Source of the DNA: Zygaena filipendulae
Taxonomy: Eukaryota > Arthropoda > Insecta > Lepidoptera > Zygaenidae
Assembly (NCBI GenBank): GCA_907165275.2
Contig: OU015661.1
Location: 1,061,501 to 1,125,500 of the forward strand
Reading direction: 5' to 3'
Length of the DNA stretch: 64,000 nucleotides
Positions 51,642-61,070 of the stretch are shown here, piece by piece. Numbering within the stretch: the first letter of the stretch is position 1; every line of letters starts with the position of its first letter. The position numbers and the translations under genes are program-made. The notes beneath the pieces were generated by a model that did no database searches, was not told the DNA's origin, and saw only the letters and a program-made list of their open reading frames with translations.

Positions 51642-54600
51642 GTTTGTAATCATCACTACATGTTATAAAACACGTGAATAACTGGATAAATGCACCTATC
51701 AGTTGTTTCAACTGCTTGCCCGAATTATAAATAAATAAATAAAATCCCTCCCTGCATCTGACTGTCTGTTCGCAATAAACTCAAAAACTACTGAAGGATT
51801 TTCATGCAGTTTTCACAAATGGATAGAGTGATTCATTTTCACATTCATTCATTCATGGGGAAGGTTTAGGTACATAATTTGTCAAGGTTTTATGTAAATT
51901 GGTTGAAATATATAGCGATAATTGTTGGAATTGTCAGAAAAAGTGGATTACATTTTGCATACTACACGTTGTCCCCTAGAGCACAAAATAGGGTAGGTAC
52001 TTTTTTTACTGGAATTTCTACAGTAAGTAACCCTGAAATTAACATGGGTGAAACTGCAGAAAACAGCTGGTACAAGTTCTTTTGTTAAAGTTTTAATTGC
52101 TAAATACTCAACAAGAGTAGTAAATAATCAAGTTTAAGACAAAGAAGAGCAATATCTTGGTCTCAGGTGAATGACCTCTGTCAATAACAAACACATTAAG
52201 TTTGCCAATTAATATCAAATGGATAAACTATTACGTTTTACGCTAAGAAGGTACCTATTCATAAATTATCATGATATTATACTTAACACTTAATACTTGC
52301 TTAGAAGATTACTTAACAATGGAATACTATGATATTTTGTTTAATAGGGTAGGTTAGTGGTGGTTAGTTAGGGTAGTAATGTTTTTTAAATATCATCAAT
52401 TCTAAAAATTGATTTTTTTTACTTTTATTACAAAGTCTTTTTATTTCTGCATTCAGTTAAGCTTACCTTCCCCTCTGGAAGAAAGGTGTAAGCTTGATAT
52501 GTATGTATAGATCCTGTGTCATAGGGCTTATTATAATATTATTTATTCATTTTGTACTAACAAGAAAAAGAAAAAAAACATCTGAGAACTAAAATTTATA
52601 ATGCATTAAGGTCAAATGTCTCCCATCGCAGACAAATGAGATTTGTACCTATATCTTCTTCTTCAATTATGGCAATCTATTGCGAATTATTGCATTTAAT
52701 TCTGCCAATGTACATATTTTTAGCAATTAAAGTAATTATGGCATACACAGAGATCTGCTTGTTCCCACATTATAATATAAGCCAATGGCAGTGTTAGATT
52801 GTTCCCCAAGATAAAACACTGTTAACCTCTGAATAACCAGCTTCTTTCTTGGAAAACAAAATGGTTGCTGAAAAGTGGTGAACCGTGAAAATATCAAATA
52901 AATAGCGTGAAAGGTGTCCTCTCGCGACAACCTCGGTCAACAACTGTACCTTCTTCTTATTCTTCAATTATGGCAATCTATTGCGAATTATCGCATTAAA
53001 TTCTGCCAATGTATGTAGTTTTAGCACTGAATCAATATTTTTATAATATTCCCTATTCGTCACTAGTGACAGTGCGACTGGTTCTTCTTTTCTAGGTGCA
53101 AGGAATGACAGAACTGAATGGCTGTGAGCCGCGTAAGATCAAGGTCCTCGGCCCTTACACATTCAGCATTGGCAATACAACTGGCTTCAGCAAGTACATT
53201 CGTGGTGGAATTGTTACTCAAGTCAAGATGCCGAAAAAACTGAACTTCAAACCTCTGAAGGAGTCCTTTGAGAACCCTGAGTTCCTCATCTCAGATTTTG
53301 CTAAGTTTGATTATCCACAGCAGTTGCATGTGGCATTTGCCGCTCTACACAGATTCCAGGAGAGTGAAGGTAGGCTGCCCAAACCCTGGAGTGACACAGA
53401 CTCGGCGAAATTTATGGACTTTGTTAAAATGGTAGTAAATGATCATGAGAACTTAAAAAATGGAGAACTGGAAATCAATAAGGAACTTCTGGACACATTC
53501 TGCAAGGTGAGTTGTGTCTTTAATGCTGCATTCCTCTTCAATACGATGGAGCAGACAGAGAAGTGATGAAGGTTATTGTTGCCAAGTAACATTTGTAAAA
53601 GTGTGTTTGCCATTATAACTTTCAGAGCGATAGATAGATAGATAACTCTTTATTGTACATCAAACAAAAAAAAGTTTTTACAAATCCTCTAAAACTTAAC
53701 TTAATAGGTATACAAAAGACGGCCTTAGCGCTTAAAGCGATCTCTCCTAGGCAACCTTTGAGTGGACAGATTTATAGAAGAGAGGAAATTAGATAGGTGT
53801 ATACATACTATAAGAGAAGTGAGATGAGATCTCATTCTAAAGCGGAACCAATGTTCACTTCTTTGTTCCTAAAAGCCATAGCTTTTATTGCTGCTAAAAA
53901 GAAAATTCACCTAGTCATCAATAACTAATTTAGAGCAGTGGTTTGTGAATGCGATAATCGACCCAATCGCCAATCAGGCAAAAAATGTTTACACCCACTC
54001 ATTCCACCCATGAGCTTGTTAAACTGTAGTCTATCTATAGAGTATAAAATCCTTCATAGAAACTTAAAACAGAGATTTTGTTTAGATGGTGACAAATAAC
54101 TACAAGTGGTTTTGTTTAATTTCTTATTGGAAAACATACATACAATCGAACATAGAACCTCCTCCTTTTTGGAAGTCGGTTAAAAAAGGGATAGACTGTC
54201 CAGTTATGAGTCCTATCTGTTAGTTCGGAACATCTATCTGTGTGCCAAATTTCATCCATATCAATTCAGTCATTTTTATGTGTAGTATGAGATTGTGAAC
54301 ATTGTAATGAGTGTTCCTTACAAACTATTATAAACGCGAAAGTTTGTATGGATGTTGGTTACTTCTTCAACGCAAAAACTACTGAATGGATTTTAATGAA
54401 ACTTAACAATAATACAGCTTATACTTACATCAGAATAACACATAGGGTACTTGTTATATCTCCCAAGTCCCGGCGGGATCTCCGTAATCATAAATCAACA
54501 GCAGCTAGTATTATCACAATGCCAACAACACGCCTCCAGGTTTCAGCCGGCGACCTGAACCCGATGAACGCGGCGATCGGCGGCGTGGTCGCCCAGGAGG

Positions 54601-57600
54601 TGATGAAGGCCTGCTCGGGCAAGTTCCACCCGATCGTGCAGTGGCTGTACCTGGACGCAGTGGAGTGCCTGCCCAAGGAGCGCGGCGCGCTCACCGAGGA
54701 GGCGTGCCGGCCCGTCGGCTCGCGGCACGACGGCCAGCTCGCCGTCTTCGGCAGGCAGTTCCAGAAGCGGCTCGGCGAGCTCAACTACTTCGTCGTCGGT
54801 GAGTGGGCCAAATGCATAACCAACGGGAGAAAGTGTGGTCTTGTTTTTTTTTTTTCTTTTAAACTAAAAAAATTCCATCTTCGAATATTGATATAAATTA
54901 TCACACATTCCTTGTACCATGTTTGAAGTGTTACAAGATCCCAGGCCGCCAGCTTATCTCGAAGATCTTATCTTATCTTATCTTAGGCAATGGGGTGGGC
55001 AAGCAAAGCCTCGGCACCTCGACCCTTGGGATCTTTTGTACCATCCCCATCCTGTGCTCCTTCCTCTACTCCCTGAAAACCTCGGCGGCGAAGGTCAGTG
55101 TACAGTGGAGGGGTAAGAGCCTAAAGTCCTCTGGTTCTGGGTAAGCCATCCCCAGGAGGTCCATTCGTTTACGAGCCAAGGCATCGCACTCGCACATAAG
55201 ATGTGCCATTGTTTCCACCTCTACGCCGCACTTCCTGCAGGATGATTCGCTTGCGAGTTTCATTTTCGTGAGGTGTTCCTTTGTCCCGAAGTGACCTGTA
55301 AGCACACCAGTGATTAGGCGGGCCTGATTGCGACTTAAGAGAAGTATGCTGCGTGATAGTTTCTCATCGGTTTTGTCGCCGATAAAGCGTTTAGAATGCC
55401 TGAGGCCCGTAGTCGACGACCACTCCTGTGAGTGTCTTTTCCGGGCGTTTTCGCGTATCGCCTTTTTCACTGTGTTGGCAGAGATCCTAACATATCTCGA
55501 AGATAGTTTCAGGCCCTCTCTATGTCGTGTCGGTCGTGAGGCTAGGTCAGGTAGTTGCATTGCATCTTCTTTGTTTCCCTAAACGTGAAACACGTTTTTA
55601 CGACAAGTCTTTTGCTGTGGAGGGAGTGCGCCTCTGGAATTCTTTGCAAGGCTCGATCAGACAAGCCAAATCACTGCATACTTTTAAAATTTGCCTAAAG
55701 CGTTATTTTGATGAAAGATGTGGTTACCAGTGAGCACAGCCAAAGTTTCCTCTTTTATTTATAAACTAGTTGTTCCCGCGGTTGCACCCGCGTTAATTTC
55801 GAAGTTCCCGCGGGAATTCCGGATTACAATATAGTCTATGTTACTCAGGGATAATGTAGCTTTCTAATGGTGAAAGAATTTTTGAAATTGGTCCAGTAGT
55901 TTTTAAGTTAAATCGTAACAAACAAACAAATAATCAAATCTTTCCTCTTTATAATATTAGTATAGATATTATGATCTTGATATTATTCGTTTAAACATCT
56001 CTGATGTCTAATTTCGACTACCATGCGGACGTGGTCGCGGGCTAAAGCTAGTGTTGTGTGTACACTGTACGTTGTAGGCGCCGGCGCCATCGGGTGCGAG
56101 CTGCTCAAGAACTTCGCGATGATGGGCGTGGGCGCGGCCGGCGGCTGCGTCACCGTCACCGACATGGACCTCATCGAGAAGTCCAACCTCAACCGGCAGT
56201 TCCTCTTCCGCCCCCACGACGTGCAGAAGGCCAAGTCCACCACCGCCGCCAAGGTCAGTGGCGTGCTCACGTTCAATCGTCCAAAAGTCCGATTTTTTTG
56301 TGACCACCGATACATTACGAGCCGATTGGCGCAGTAGGTCACCATGCCTGCCCGCTAATCAAGGGGTTCCGGGTTCGATTCCCGGTGGAGGTGGACACAC
56401 AGGGTTCTTTTTTTTCCAGTTTGCTTGGTTTCCACGACACAAGCTTATAGCTTAGTGTGGGATCAAGTAGATCTGTGTGTTGTGAAGACGTGTATTATTA
56501 ATTCTCTATCACAGAGATTCTCAAACTTATTTCTTTTACCGCCCCCTTTGAAAATCAATTATTTCTCAGCGACCCAATTTTTAATAACGGAGTTCCCGCG
56601 GAAATTCCGGGTTGAATAGTACCCTATGTCACCCAGGATCACTGTAGCTTCCTATAAAGTATAAGTGAATTATTTTAAAAATCGGTTCACTAGATCCAAG
56701 GATTACCCTTTCACTTGTAGGAAGCTACAGTGATCCTGAGTGACATAGTGTACTTTTCATCCCGGAATTCCCGCGGGAACTCCGAAATTACTGCGGGGGA
56801 CAGCTAGTATTAGTCCTACTAATATTATAAACGCGAAAGTTTGTAAGTATGTATGGATGGATGGATGGATGTTTGTTTGTTACTCTTTCACGCAAAAACT
56901 ACTGGATGGATTTGAATGAAATTTTACAATAATATAGCTTATACATCAGATTAACACATAGGGTACTTTTTATCCCGAAATTCCCGCGGGAACTCTGAAA
57001 AGAACGCGGGTGAAACCGCGGGTCACAACTAGTATAGTACAATCGCTGAGGCGCGTTCGTTGTGTCACGATCGTGCCCGTCGTGGCCGCCCGCGCAGGTG
57101 ATAAAGCGCATGAACCCCGCGATGAACGTGGCGGCGCACGAGAACCGCGTGTGCCCCGACACGGAGGCGGTGTACGACGACGGCTTCTTCGAGCGGCTGG
57201 ACGGCGTGGCCAACGCGCTCGACAACGTCGACGCGCGCATCTACATGGACCGCCGCTGCGTGTACTACAGGAAGCCGCTGCTCGAGAGCGGCACGCTCGG
57301 CACCAAGGGCAACACGCAGGTGGGCGCGCTGCACTGCTCACTGCTCACCGCTCACATCTTACACATACAGGGTGTCCCGTAAATCGCGTCGTGGAACTTG
57401 GTGCCACGGCATAATGCCGAGTGGCAGCCATTTTGGTACCAAGTATTCTAGTTTAAGACTCACGCTTTTACTTATTTTATTTTTATGGTATCAAATAAAC
57501 TTTTTCTATTCTATTCTAAATCGACGTCAAGCCAGAACCAAGGCGATAGGCTAAGTCATAACAACTGAAATTATAACAATTTTTGCTATGCCTATTTAAA

Positions 57601-60490
57601 AAAGGACAGTCATTAAAAACTGACGAAAGCAATAATTTTGAAAACTTCACTGGCAAAAATTTAAATTTTAAGCATTAGTTTTCAGAAACACTATTCAGGA
57701 TTACACAATAAAAATAAAATAAGGTTTGTAGCAACAGGAGTTAAAAAACCTCTGCAGGGTGTAATTTTTATAAATTACCATTTTTTAAAGATTATTTTTT
57801 ACGTTTTTCTATTAAGTCATGACTTAGCCTATAACCCGGTTCCGGTTTGACGTCGATTTATGGGACACCCTGTATAAGATGTGATATATAAAAATCGATT
57901 CTTTATGAAATAAATTCTAATTTTGATTTTGAAAATATTATGTTAACTGACATAGACGGGCAATCAACCCGGTGCTTTAGATTTAATCCGATAAAAGTCT
58001 GCCGTTTTCGGGTTTAAACCCGAAAAGGATCGTAAGAGGTTGGTATATAAACTGGTGACACTCGCACCTGTTGCGCAGGTGGTGGTCCCGTTCCTCACCG
58101 AGTCGTACAGCTCGTCGCAGGACCCGCCCGAGAAGAGCATCCCCATCTGCACGCTGAAGAACTTCCCGAACGCGATCGAGCACACGCTGCAGTGGGCGCG
58201 CGACGAGTTCGAGGGGCTGTTCCGGCACGCGGCCGAGCACGCGGCGCAGTACCTCGCCGACGGGCGCTTCCTCGAGCGCACGCTGCAGCTGCCCGGCGGC
58301 CAGCCGCTCGACGCGCTCGAGAGCGTAAGGGTGAGTGGCGACTGCGCGCGCATCTTACCCTCGGCCGCAGTATCGGCGGCGGCGGCGGCAAAAACAAATG
58401 GTACACGATATAAGAAGTAGGCCACAGCTATCAACGGCGTGAGCTGTGGCCCACTTCTTATATTGTCTACCATTTGTTTTTGCCGCCGCCGCCGCCGATA
58501 CTGTGGCGCCGCACTTAGGGGTCATCCATAAAGTACGTCACACTGATATCGTAATTTTTCGACACAAATCAAAATGAGTTCAGTAGATCCAGAGATACAA
58601 CGTCATAAACTCACAATTGGCTACTTGAAAAAAAATTTGTTTTAGTCCGTCGTGTAGATGAGTAAAAAATATTGGATACGTGTTTTTTCTTTTTTTACGT
58701 AATCAAAAAATAACGGCGATACATTGAGTTGAAATTTCGCGTGACGTCACAATCCGGTGCAACTTGTATGTATATTGAATATTGACGTCACGAGTCCCCC
58801 ACCCAAAACTTTAATGCGCTTTATCTATGTTTATTTTCATTAATTTGAAAAAGCAAAAAATATGTGTCTATTATTTTTATATTTTCTAACTGACGGACTA
58901 ATTAGAATTTTGATTTTCATAACCAGGAGAATACCCAATTCACAAACTCACTCAACTCTTTATAATATTAGTATAGAGTTATAATTATGTACATAATTGC
59001 AGCAAGCGATCAACGAGCGGCCGCACAACTTCGCCGACTGCGTGCGGTGGGCGCGCCACCACTGGGAGGCGCAGTACTCCAGCCAGATCAAGCAGCTGCT
59101 GTACAACTTCCCGCCGGACCAGCAGACGACCAGCGGCGCGCCCTTCTGGTCGGGGCCCAAACGGCTGCCGGCGCCCCTGACCTTCGACGCCTCCGACGAG
59201 CTGCACCTGGACTACGTGGTGGCGGCGGCCAACCTGCGCGCGCGCCTCTACGGCCTGCCCGGCTGCGCGGACCGCGAGTGCATCGCGCAGATGGCGCGTG
59301 AGGTCCAGGTAACTAACTTTTTCTTTGGTAAAGCCTACCTCTTCCGGGGAAGGCAAAGGAAACTTAGGCCATACAGCCAATTCATATGTTTTTTTTCTTC
59401 TGAAGTTGTTCACTTTTTTTTTATTTATTTATTTAGAACACAAAACAGATTACAGTCTTAACGAACATAAAACAAAAGTGTTAATAAAACAGAAGTCGGA
59501 CTACAATCTTTTTACTTGTGTCCCTGGCATGCTTAAAACTCTACATCGAAATACATTGGTGAGATGCATTTCGACGCTTTACCGGAACTTTTGGCAGCAA
59601 CTCTTCACAATTGATCCGTAATAGGACAGTAAGTCCCAACTCGCGTGTCCCCCAACACTTCTGGCTAGATCTTGTCACAGCCTTGTCCCCCAACACTCTG
59701 AAAATATAATTTCCAGGTGGCGGAATTCGTGCCGAAGTCTGGCGTGAAGATCGCCATCACGGACGCCCAGCTGCAGCAGAACAACGACGAAATGGACCAG
59801 GACCGCGTGCAGAACATCATCAACGAGCTGCCGCCGCCCGGCAAGCTGGGCGGCCTCAAGATCACCCCCCTCGAGTTCGAGAAGGACGACGACACCAACT
59901 TCCACATGGACTTCATAGTGGCCGCTTCCAACTTGCGCGCGGCCAACTACAAGATCCCTGCAGCCGACCGGCACAGGTCCAAGCTGATCGCCGGCAAGAT
60001 CATCCCCGCCATAGCGACCACCACCTCCGTGGTCGCCGGGCTGGTCTGCCTCGAGCTCTACAAGCTGGCCCAAGGGTTCAACACCCTCGACGTGTTCAAG
60101 AACGGCTTCGTCAACCTCGCGCTGCCCTTCTTCGGATTCTCCGAGCCGATAGCCGCCCCCGTCAACACGTACTACGACAAGAAATGGACCCTCTGGGACC
60201 GGTTCGAGGTGAAAGGCGAGATCACCCTCCAACAGTTCCTGGATTACTTCAAGAACGAACACAAGCTGGAGATCACGATGCTGTCGCAGGGCGTGTGCAT
60301 GCTCTACTCGTTCTTCATGCCCAAGGCGAAGCGCCAGGAGCGACTCAACTTGCCGCTGTCCGAGGTGGTCACCAAAGTGTCCAAGAAGAAACTCGAGCCC
60401 CATGTTAAAGCCTTAGTTTTCGAGTTGTGTTGCAACGACGAAGACGACAACGACGTGGAAGTGCCCTATGTTAAATACACGCTGCCTTAA
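50907..60490 (+). CDS. Uba1: Ubiquitin-activating enzyme E1 (Uba1), complete, eight exons
   Basis: Exons 50907-51641, 53096-53506, 54540-54798, 56078-56253, 57098-57319, 58079-58330, 59003-59308 and 59717-60490. They total 3135 bases, 1044 residues (human UBA1 1058). All introns are GT-AG and every junction keeps frame. The enzyme adenylates ubiquitin with ATP, takes it as a thioester and passes it to E2 enzymes. Seen: the inactive adenylation half with GLGGLG (72-77), the FCCH and four-helix region (exon 2), the active adenylation domain with GAGAIG (469-474), TDMD (496-499) and NLNRQF, the catalytic Cys in [12 protein letters not shown] (Cys 625), and the C-terminal ubiquitin-fold domain ending [10 protein letters not shown]. 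The start at 50907 is chosen because MSSAEV.. with PAKKRKL resembles the family N terminus. An in-frame ATG at 50832 would add 25 unlike residues. Confidence 0.95.
51870..52075 (+). mobile_element. Helitron-like repeat, diverged, in Uba1 intron 1
   Basis: ATTTTGCATACTACACGTTG, then GTACTTTTTTTACTGGAATT, then GGGTGAAACTGCAGAAAAC and AGCTGG. Another fragment (CTGTCTGTTCGCAATAAAC) lies at 51760. The rest of intron 1 (52080-53090) is AT-rich with a SINE-A tail trace near 52740. Confidence 0.55.
53096..53506 (+). CDS. Uba1: Uba1 exon 2: FCCH and four-helix bundle
   Basis: Residues 246-382, acceptor TTTCTAG, donor [40 protein letters not shown] and [16 protein letters not shown] match the family. 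Phase 0 on both sides. Third codon positions are much less GC-rich than in exons 3-8. Confidence 0.94.
53630..53880 (-). mobile_element. LINE 3' end with ATCT tail, in Uba1 intron 2
   Basis: The plus strand begins GATAGATAGATAGATAAC, then TCTTTATTGTACATC, which reversed is an AATAAAGA 3' UTR end and a four-base tail. GGCAACCTTTGAGTGGACAG lies further in. Confidence 0.6.
54325..54512 (+). mobile_element. Helitron-like repeat next to Uba1 exon 3
   Basis: ACTATTATAAACGCGAAAG, then CGCAAAAACTACTGAATGG, then ACATAGGGTACTTGTTATA, ending CAGCAGCTAG. The CTAG end is about 30 bases before exon 3. Confidence 0.7.
54540..54798 (+). CDS. Uba1: Uba1 exon 3: second inactive half, start of active adenylation domain
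   Basis: Residues 383-468 plus one base. The acceptor is CTCCAG at 54538-54539, and not the TTTCAG seven bases later: the first codons [15 protein letters not shown] are needed to match the family (VAAGDLAPINAFIGG). It ends LNYFVV with donor GTGAGT. A Helitron-like fragment reaches to within about 30 bases upstream, and the polypyrimidine tract is weak. Confidence 0.93.
54965..55560 (-). pseudogene. 3' fragment of a non-LTR retrotransposon (C-terminal tail of pol), Uba1 intron 3
   Basis: Minus-strand frame 55066-55560. [20 protein letters not shown] then [20 protein letters not shown] resembles the end of the RNase H and zinc-knuckle-like tail in I/Jockey/R1-group polyproteins (R..LTGH......L.R.G...S..CR.C..E.ET..H.LCEC). 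An AAGAT tail lies at 54966-54986. 5'-truncated. Confidence 0.7.
55557..55733 (+). pseudogene. C-terminal fragment of another LINE reverse transcriptase
   Basis: [20 protein letters not shown], then [19 protein letters not shown] then LKRYF and a stop: the WNSLP..IR...S...FK..LK end typical of CR1/Jockey-group ORF2 proteins. It abuts the opposite-strand fragment at 55560. Confidence 0.65.
55765..55969 (-). mobile_element. Helitron-like repeat, Uba1 intron 3
   Basis: The plus strand begins CTAGTTGTTCCCGCGG, contains GTTCCCGCGGGAATTCCGG, and ends TATAATATTAGTATAG. Confidence 0.75.
56078..56253 (+). CDS. Uba1: Uba1 exon 4: ATP-binding loop of active adenylation domain
   Basis: Completes Gly 469 and gives [34 protein letters not shown] and [17 protein letters not shown]. 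Acceptor TTGTAG, donor GTCAGT. Asp 499 and Arg 508 are the conserved ATP and magnesium site positions of the family. Confidence 0.94.
56318..56505 (+). mobile_element. tRNA-derived SINE-A, Uba1 intron 4
   Basis: Head CGAGCCGATTGGCGCAGTAG, box B GGTTCGATTCC, body TTGCTTGGTTTCCACGACAC and GATCAAGTAGATCTGTGTG. It has the best-preserved head of the three copies. Confidence 0.8.
56814..57032 (+). mobile_element. Helitron-like repeat, full length, Uba1 intron 4
   Basis: TCCTACTAATATTATAAACG at the start and a GGGTGAAACCGCGGG hairpin, then CACAACTAG at the end. GGATGGATGGATGGATG microsatellite. A second, shorter copy (about 56695-56806) precedes it directly. Confidence 0.85.
57098..57319 (+). CDS. 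Uba1: Uba1 exon 5: active adenylation domain
   Basis: Residues 528-601. [44 protein letters not shown]. Acceptor GCGCAG, donor GTGGGC. It directly follows a Helitron-like copy (56814-57032). Confidence 0.94.
57368..57872. mobile_element. Mariner-type MITE with CAGGGTGTCCC ends, Uba1 intron 5
   Basis: CAGGGTGTCCCGTAAATCG at left and CGATTTATGGGACACCCTG at right, with TA on each side. Inverted similarity continues (GACGTCAAGCC..GGCTAAGTCATAAC). The left arm is split by an insertion at 57387-57517. Confidence 0.8.
57387..57517 (+). mobile_element. Short LINE/SINE 3' end with TTCTA tail, nested in the MITE
   Basis: Flanked by AAATCG on both sides (57381-57386, 57518-57523). It ends TCAAATAAACTTTTTC then TATTCTATTCT. 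5'-truncated. Confidence 0.8.
58079..58330 (+). CDS. Uba1: Uba1 exon 6: catalytic cysteine half-domain
   Basis: Residues 602-685. [20 protein letters not shown], then [20 protein letters not shown] with the thioester Cys (625), then RDEFEGLF. Acceptor GCGCAG, donor GTGAGT at 58331. The donor is followed after 37 bases by a long foldback sequence. Confidence 0.94.
58368..58503. repeat. Near-perfect foldback (62-base arms, 12-base loop) in Uba1 intron 6
   Basis: The arms 58368-58429 and 58442-58503 are reverse complements with three mismatches, from CAGTATCGGCGGCGG through AAAAACAAATGGTA to AAGTAGGCCACAGCT. The loop is ATCAACGGCGTG. It starts 37 bases after the exon 6 donor. In RNA it would form a long hairpin. 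Confidence 0.9.
58614..58940. mobile_element. TGACGTCA MITE family, copy 5, Uba1 intron 6
   Basis: Ends CAATTGGCTACTTGA and AACCAGGAGAATACCCAATT. Two TGACGTCAC sites. It lies within remnants of a Helitron-like copy (CACAAACTCACTC, TATAATATTAGTATAG follow). Confidence 0.85.
59003..59308 (+). CDS. Uba1: Uba1 exon 7: catalytic cysteine domain
   Basis: Residues 686-787. [49 protein letters not shown] and [14 protein letters not shown]. Acceptor ATTGCAG, donor GTAACT. It joins exon 6 (LESVR) one residue shorter than the human protein. Confidence 0.93.
59717..60490 (+). CDS. Uba1: Uba1 exon 8: end of adenylation domain and ubiquitin-fold domain
   Basis: Residues 788-1044. [62 protein letters not shown] and WTLWDRFEV, with the C-terminal E2-binding ubiquitin-fold domain. 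Stop TAA at 60488. The long minus-strand frame here is a shadow of GC-rich codons. Confidence 0.95.
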   Translation: MAEFVPKSGVKIAITDAQLQQNNDEMDQDRVQNIINELPPPGKLGGLKITPLEFEKDDDTNFHMDFIVAASNLRAANYKIPAADRHRSKLIAGKIIPAIATTTSVVAGLVCLELYKLAQGFNTLDVFKNGFVNLALPFFGFSEPIAAPVNTYYDKKWTLWDRFEVKGEITLQQFLDYFKNEHKLEITMLSQGVCMLYSFFMPKAKRQERLNLPLSEVVTKVSKKKLEPHVKALVFELCCNDEDDNDVEVPYVKYTLP

Positions 60491-61070
60491 TAGCAGAATG
60501 TAGTGTTCGCTTCACCGATACTTCACGAACCGAATTTCATTGATAAAAACGCAGTTTTCGAGCCGGTTTTTTAGTATAACAAAACTGCTGTTCACTGAAT
60601 TATGTGTGTATAACGATGTAACGAATGATATCACTGCTGGCATTTTCGTGGCATTTTCGAGCTAAACGGTTCGGCAATGGATTAGTTAAATGGAAGAGTT
60701 TTTTTTTCGAATTGAGATTGTCGATGTGGTTAGTTTAGTAATGCAAATTATATGATATTTTATAACGCTGGCGGCGCGAGTGACGCCTGTATGCAGTGCT
60801 AGTGTCGACTGTGTGACCTTTTTTTACTTATTATTTCACTTGTGCTTAGAACACGCTTTTATTATAACTTTCAATGATTATTATATTTATAGTAGTAGCG
60901 ATAAGTTGCTCACATCTCGGCCGCGGATTGATGAACTCGCTAGAAATGTTCACATTATTATCTGTTTGAAATTACTTAAATACCTACTTTATTGTTTTAA
61001 AAAATAAATAATTTTTAAGTGTGAAAAAAAAATATCGAAAAGGGGTCTATTATATGGAAAGTAAATAAAT
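60491..61070 (+). other. Uba1: Uba1 3' UTR region
   Basis: Follows the stop codon. Likely polyadenylation signals are AATAAA at about 61003 and again in GTAAATAAATAAAAATTG near 61062. No other gene is seen. Confidence 0.6.

Noticed and set aside
56318..56395. Functional tRNA gene with clear box A and box B
   Set aside because: It continues into a body and tail shared with the copies at 46589 and 23023, so it is a SINE head.
59675..60403. A 242-codon open frame on the minus strand
   Set aside because: It is antisense to Uba1 exon 8; the GC-rich codons of the real gene remove stops on the other strand. No family resemblance.
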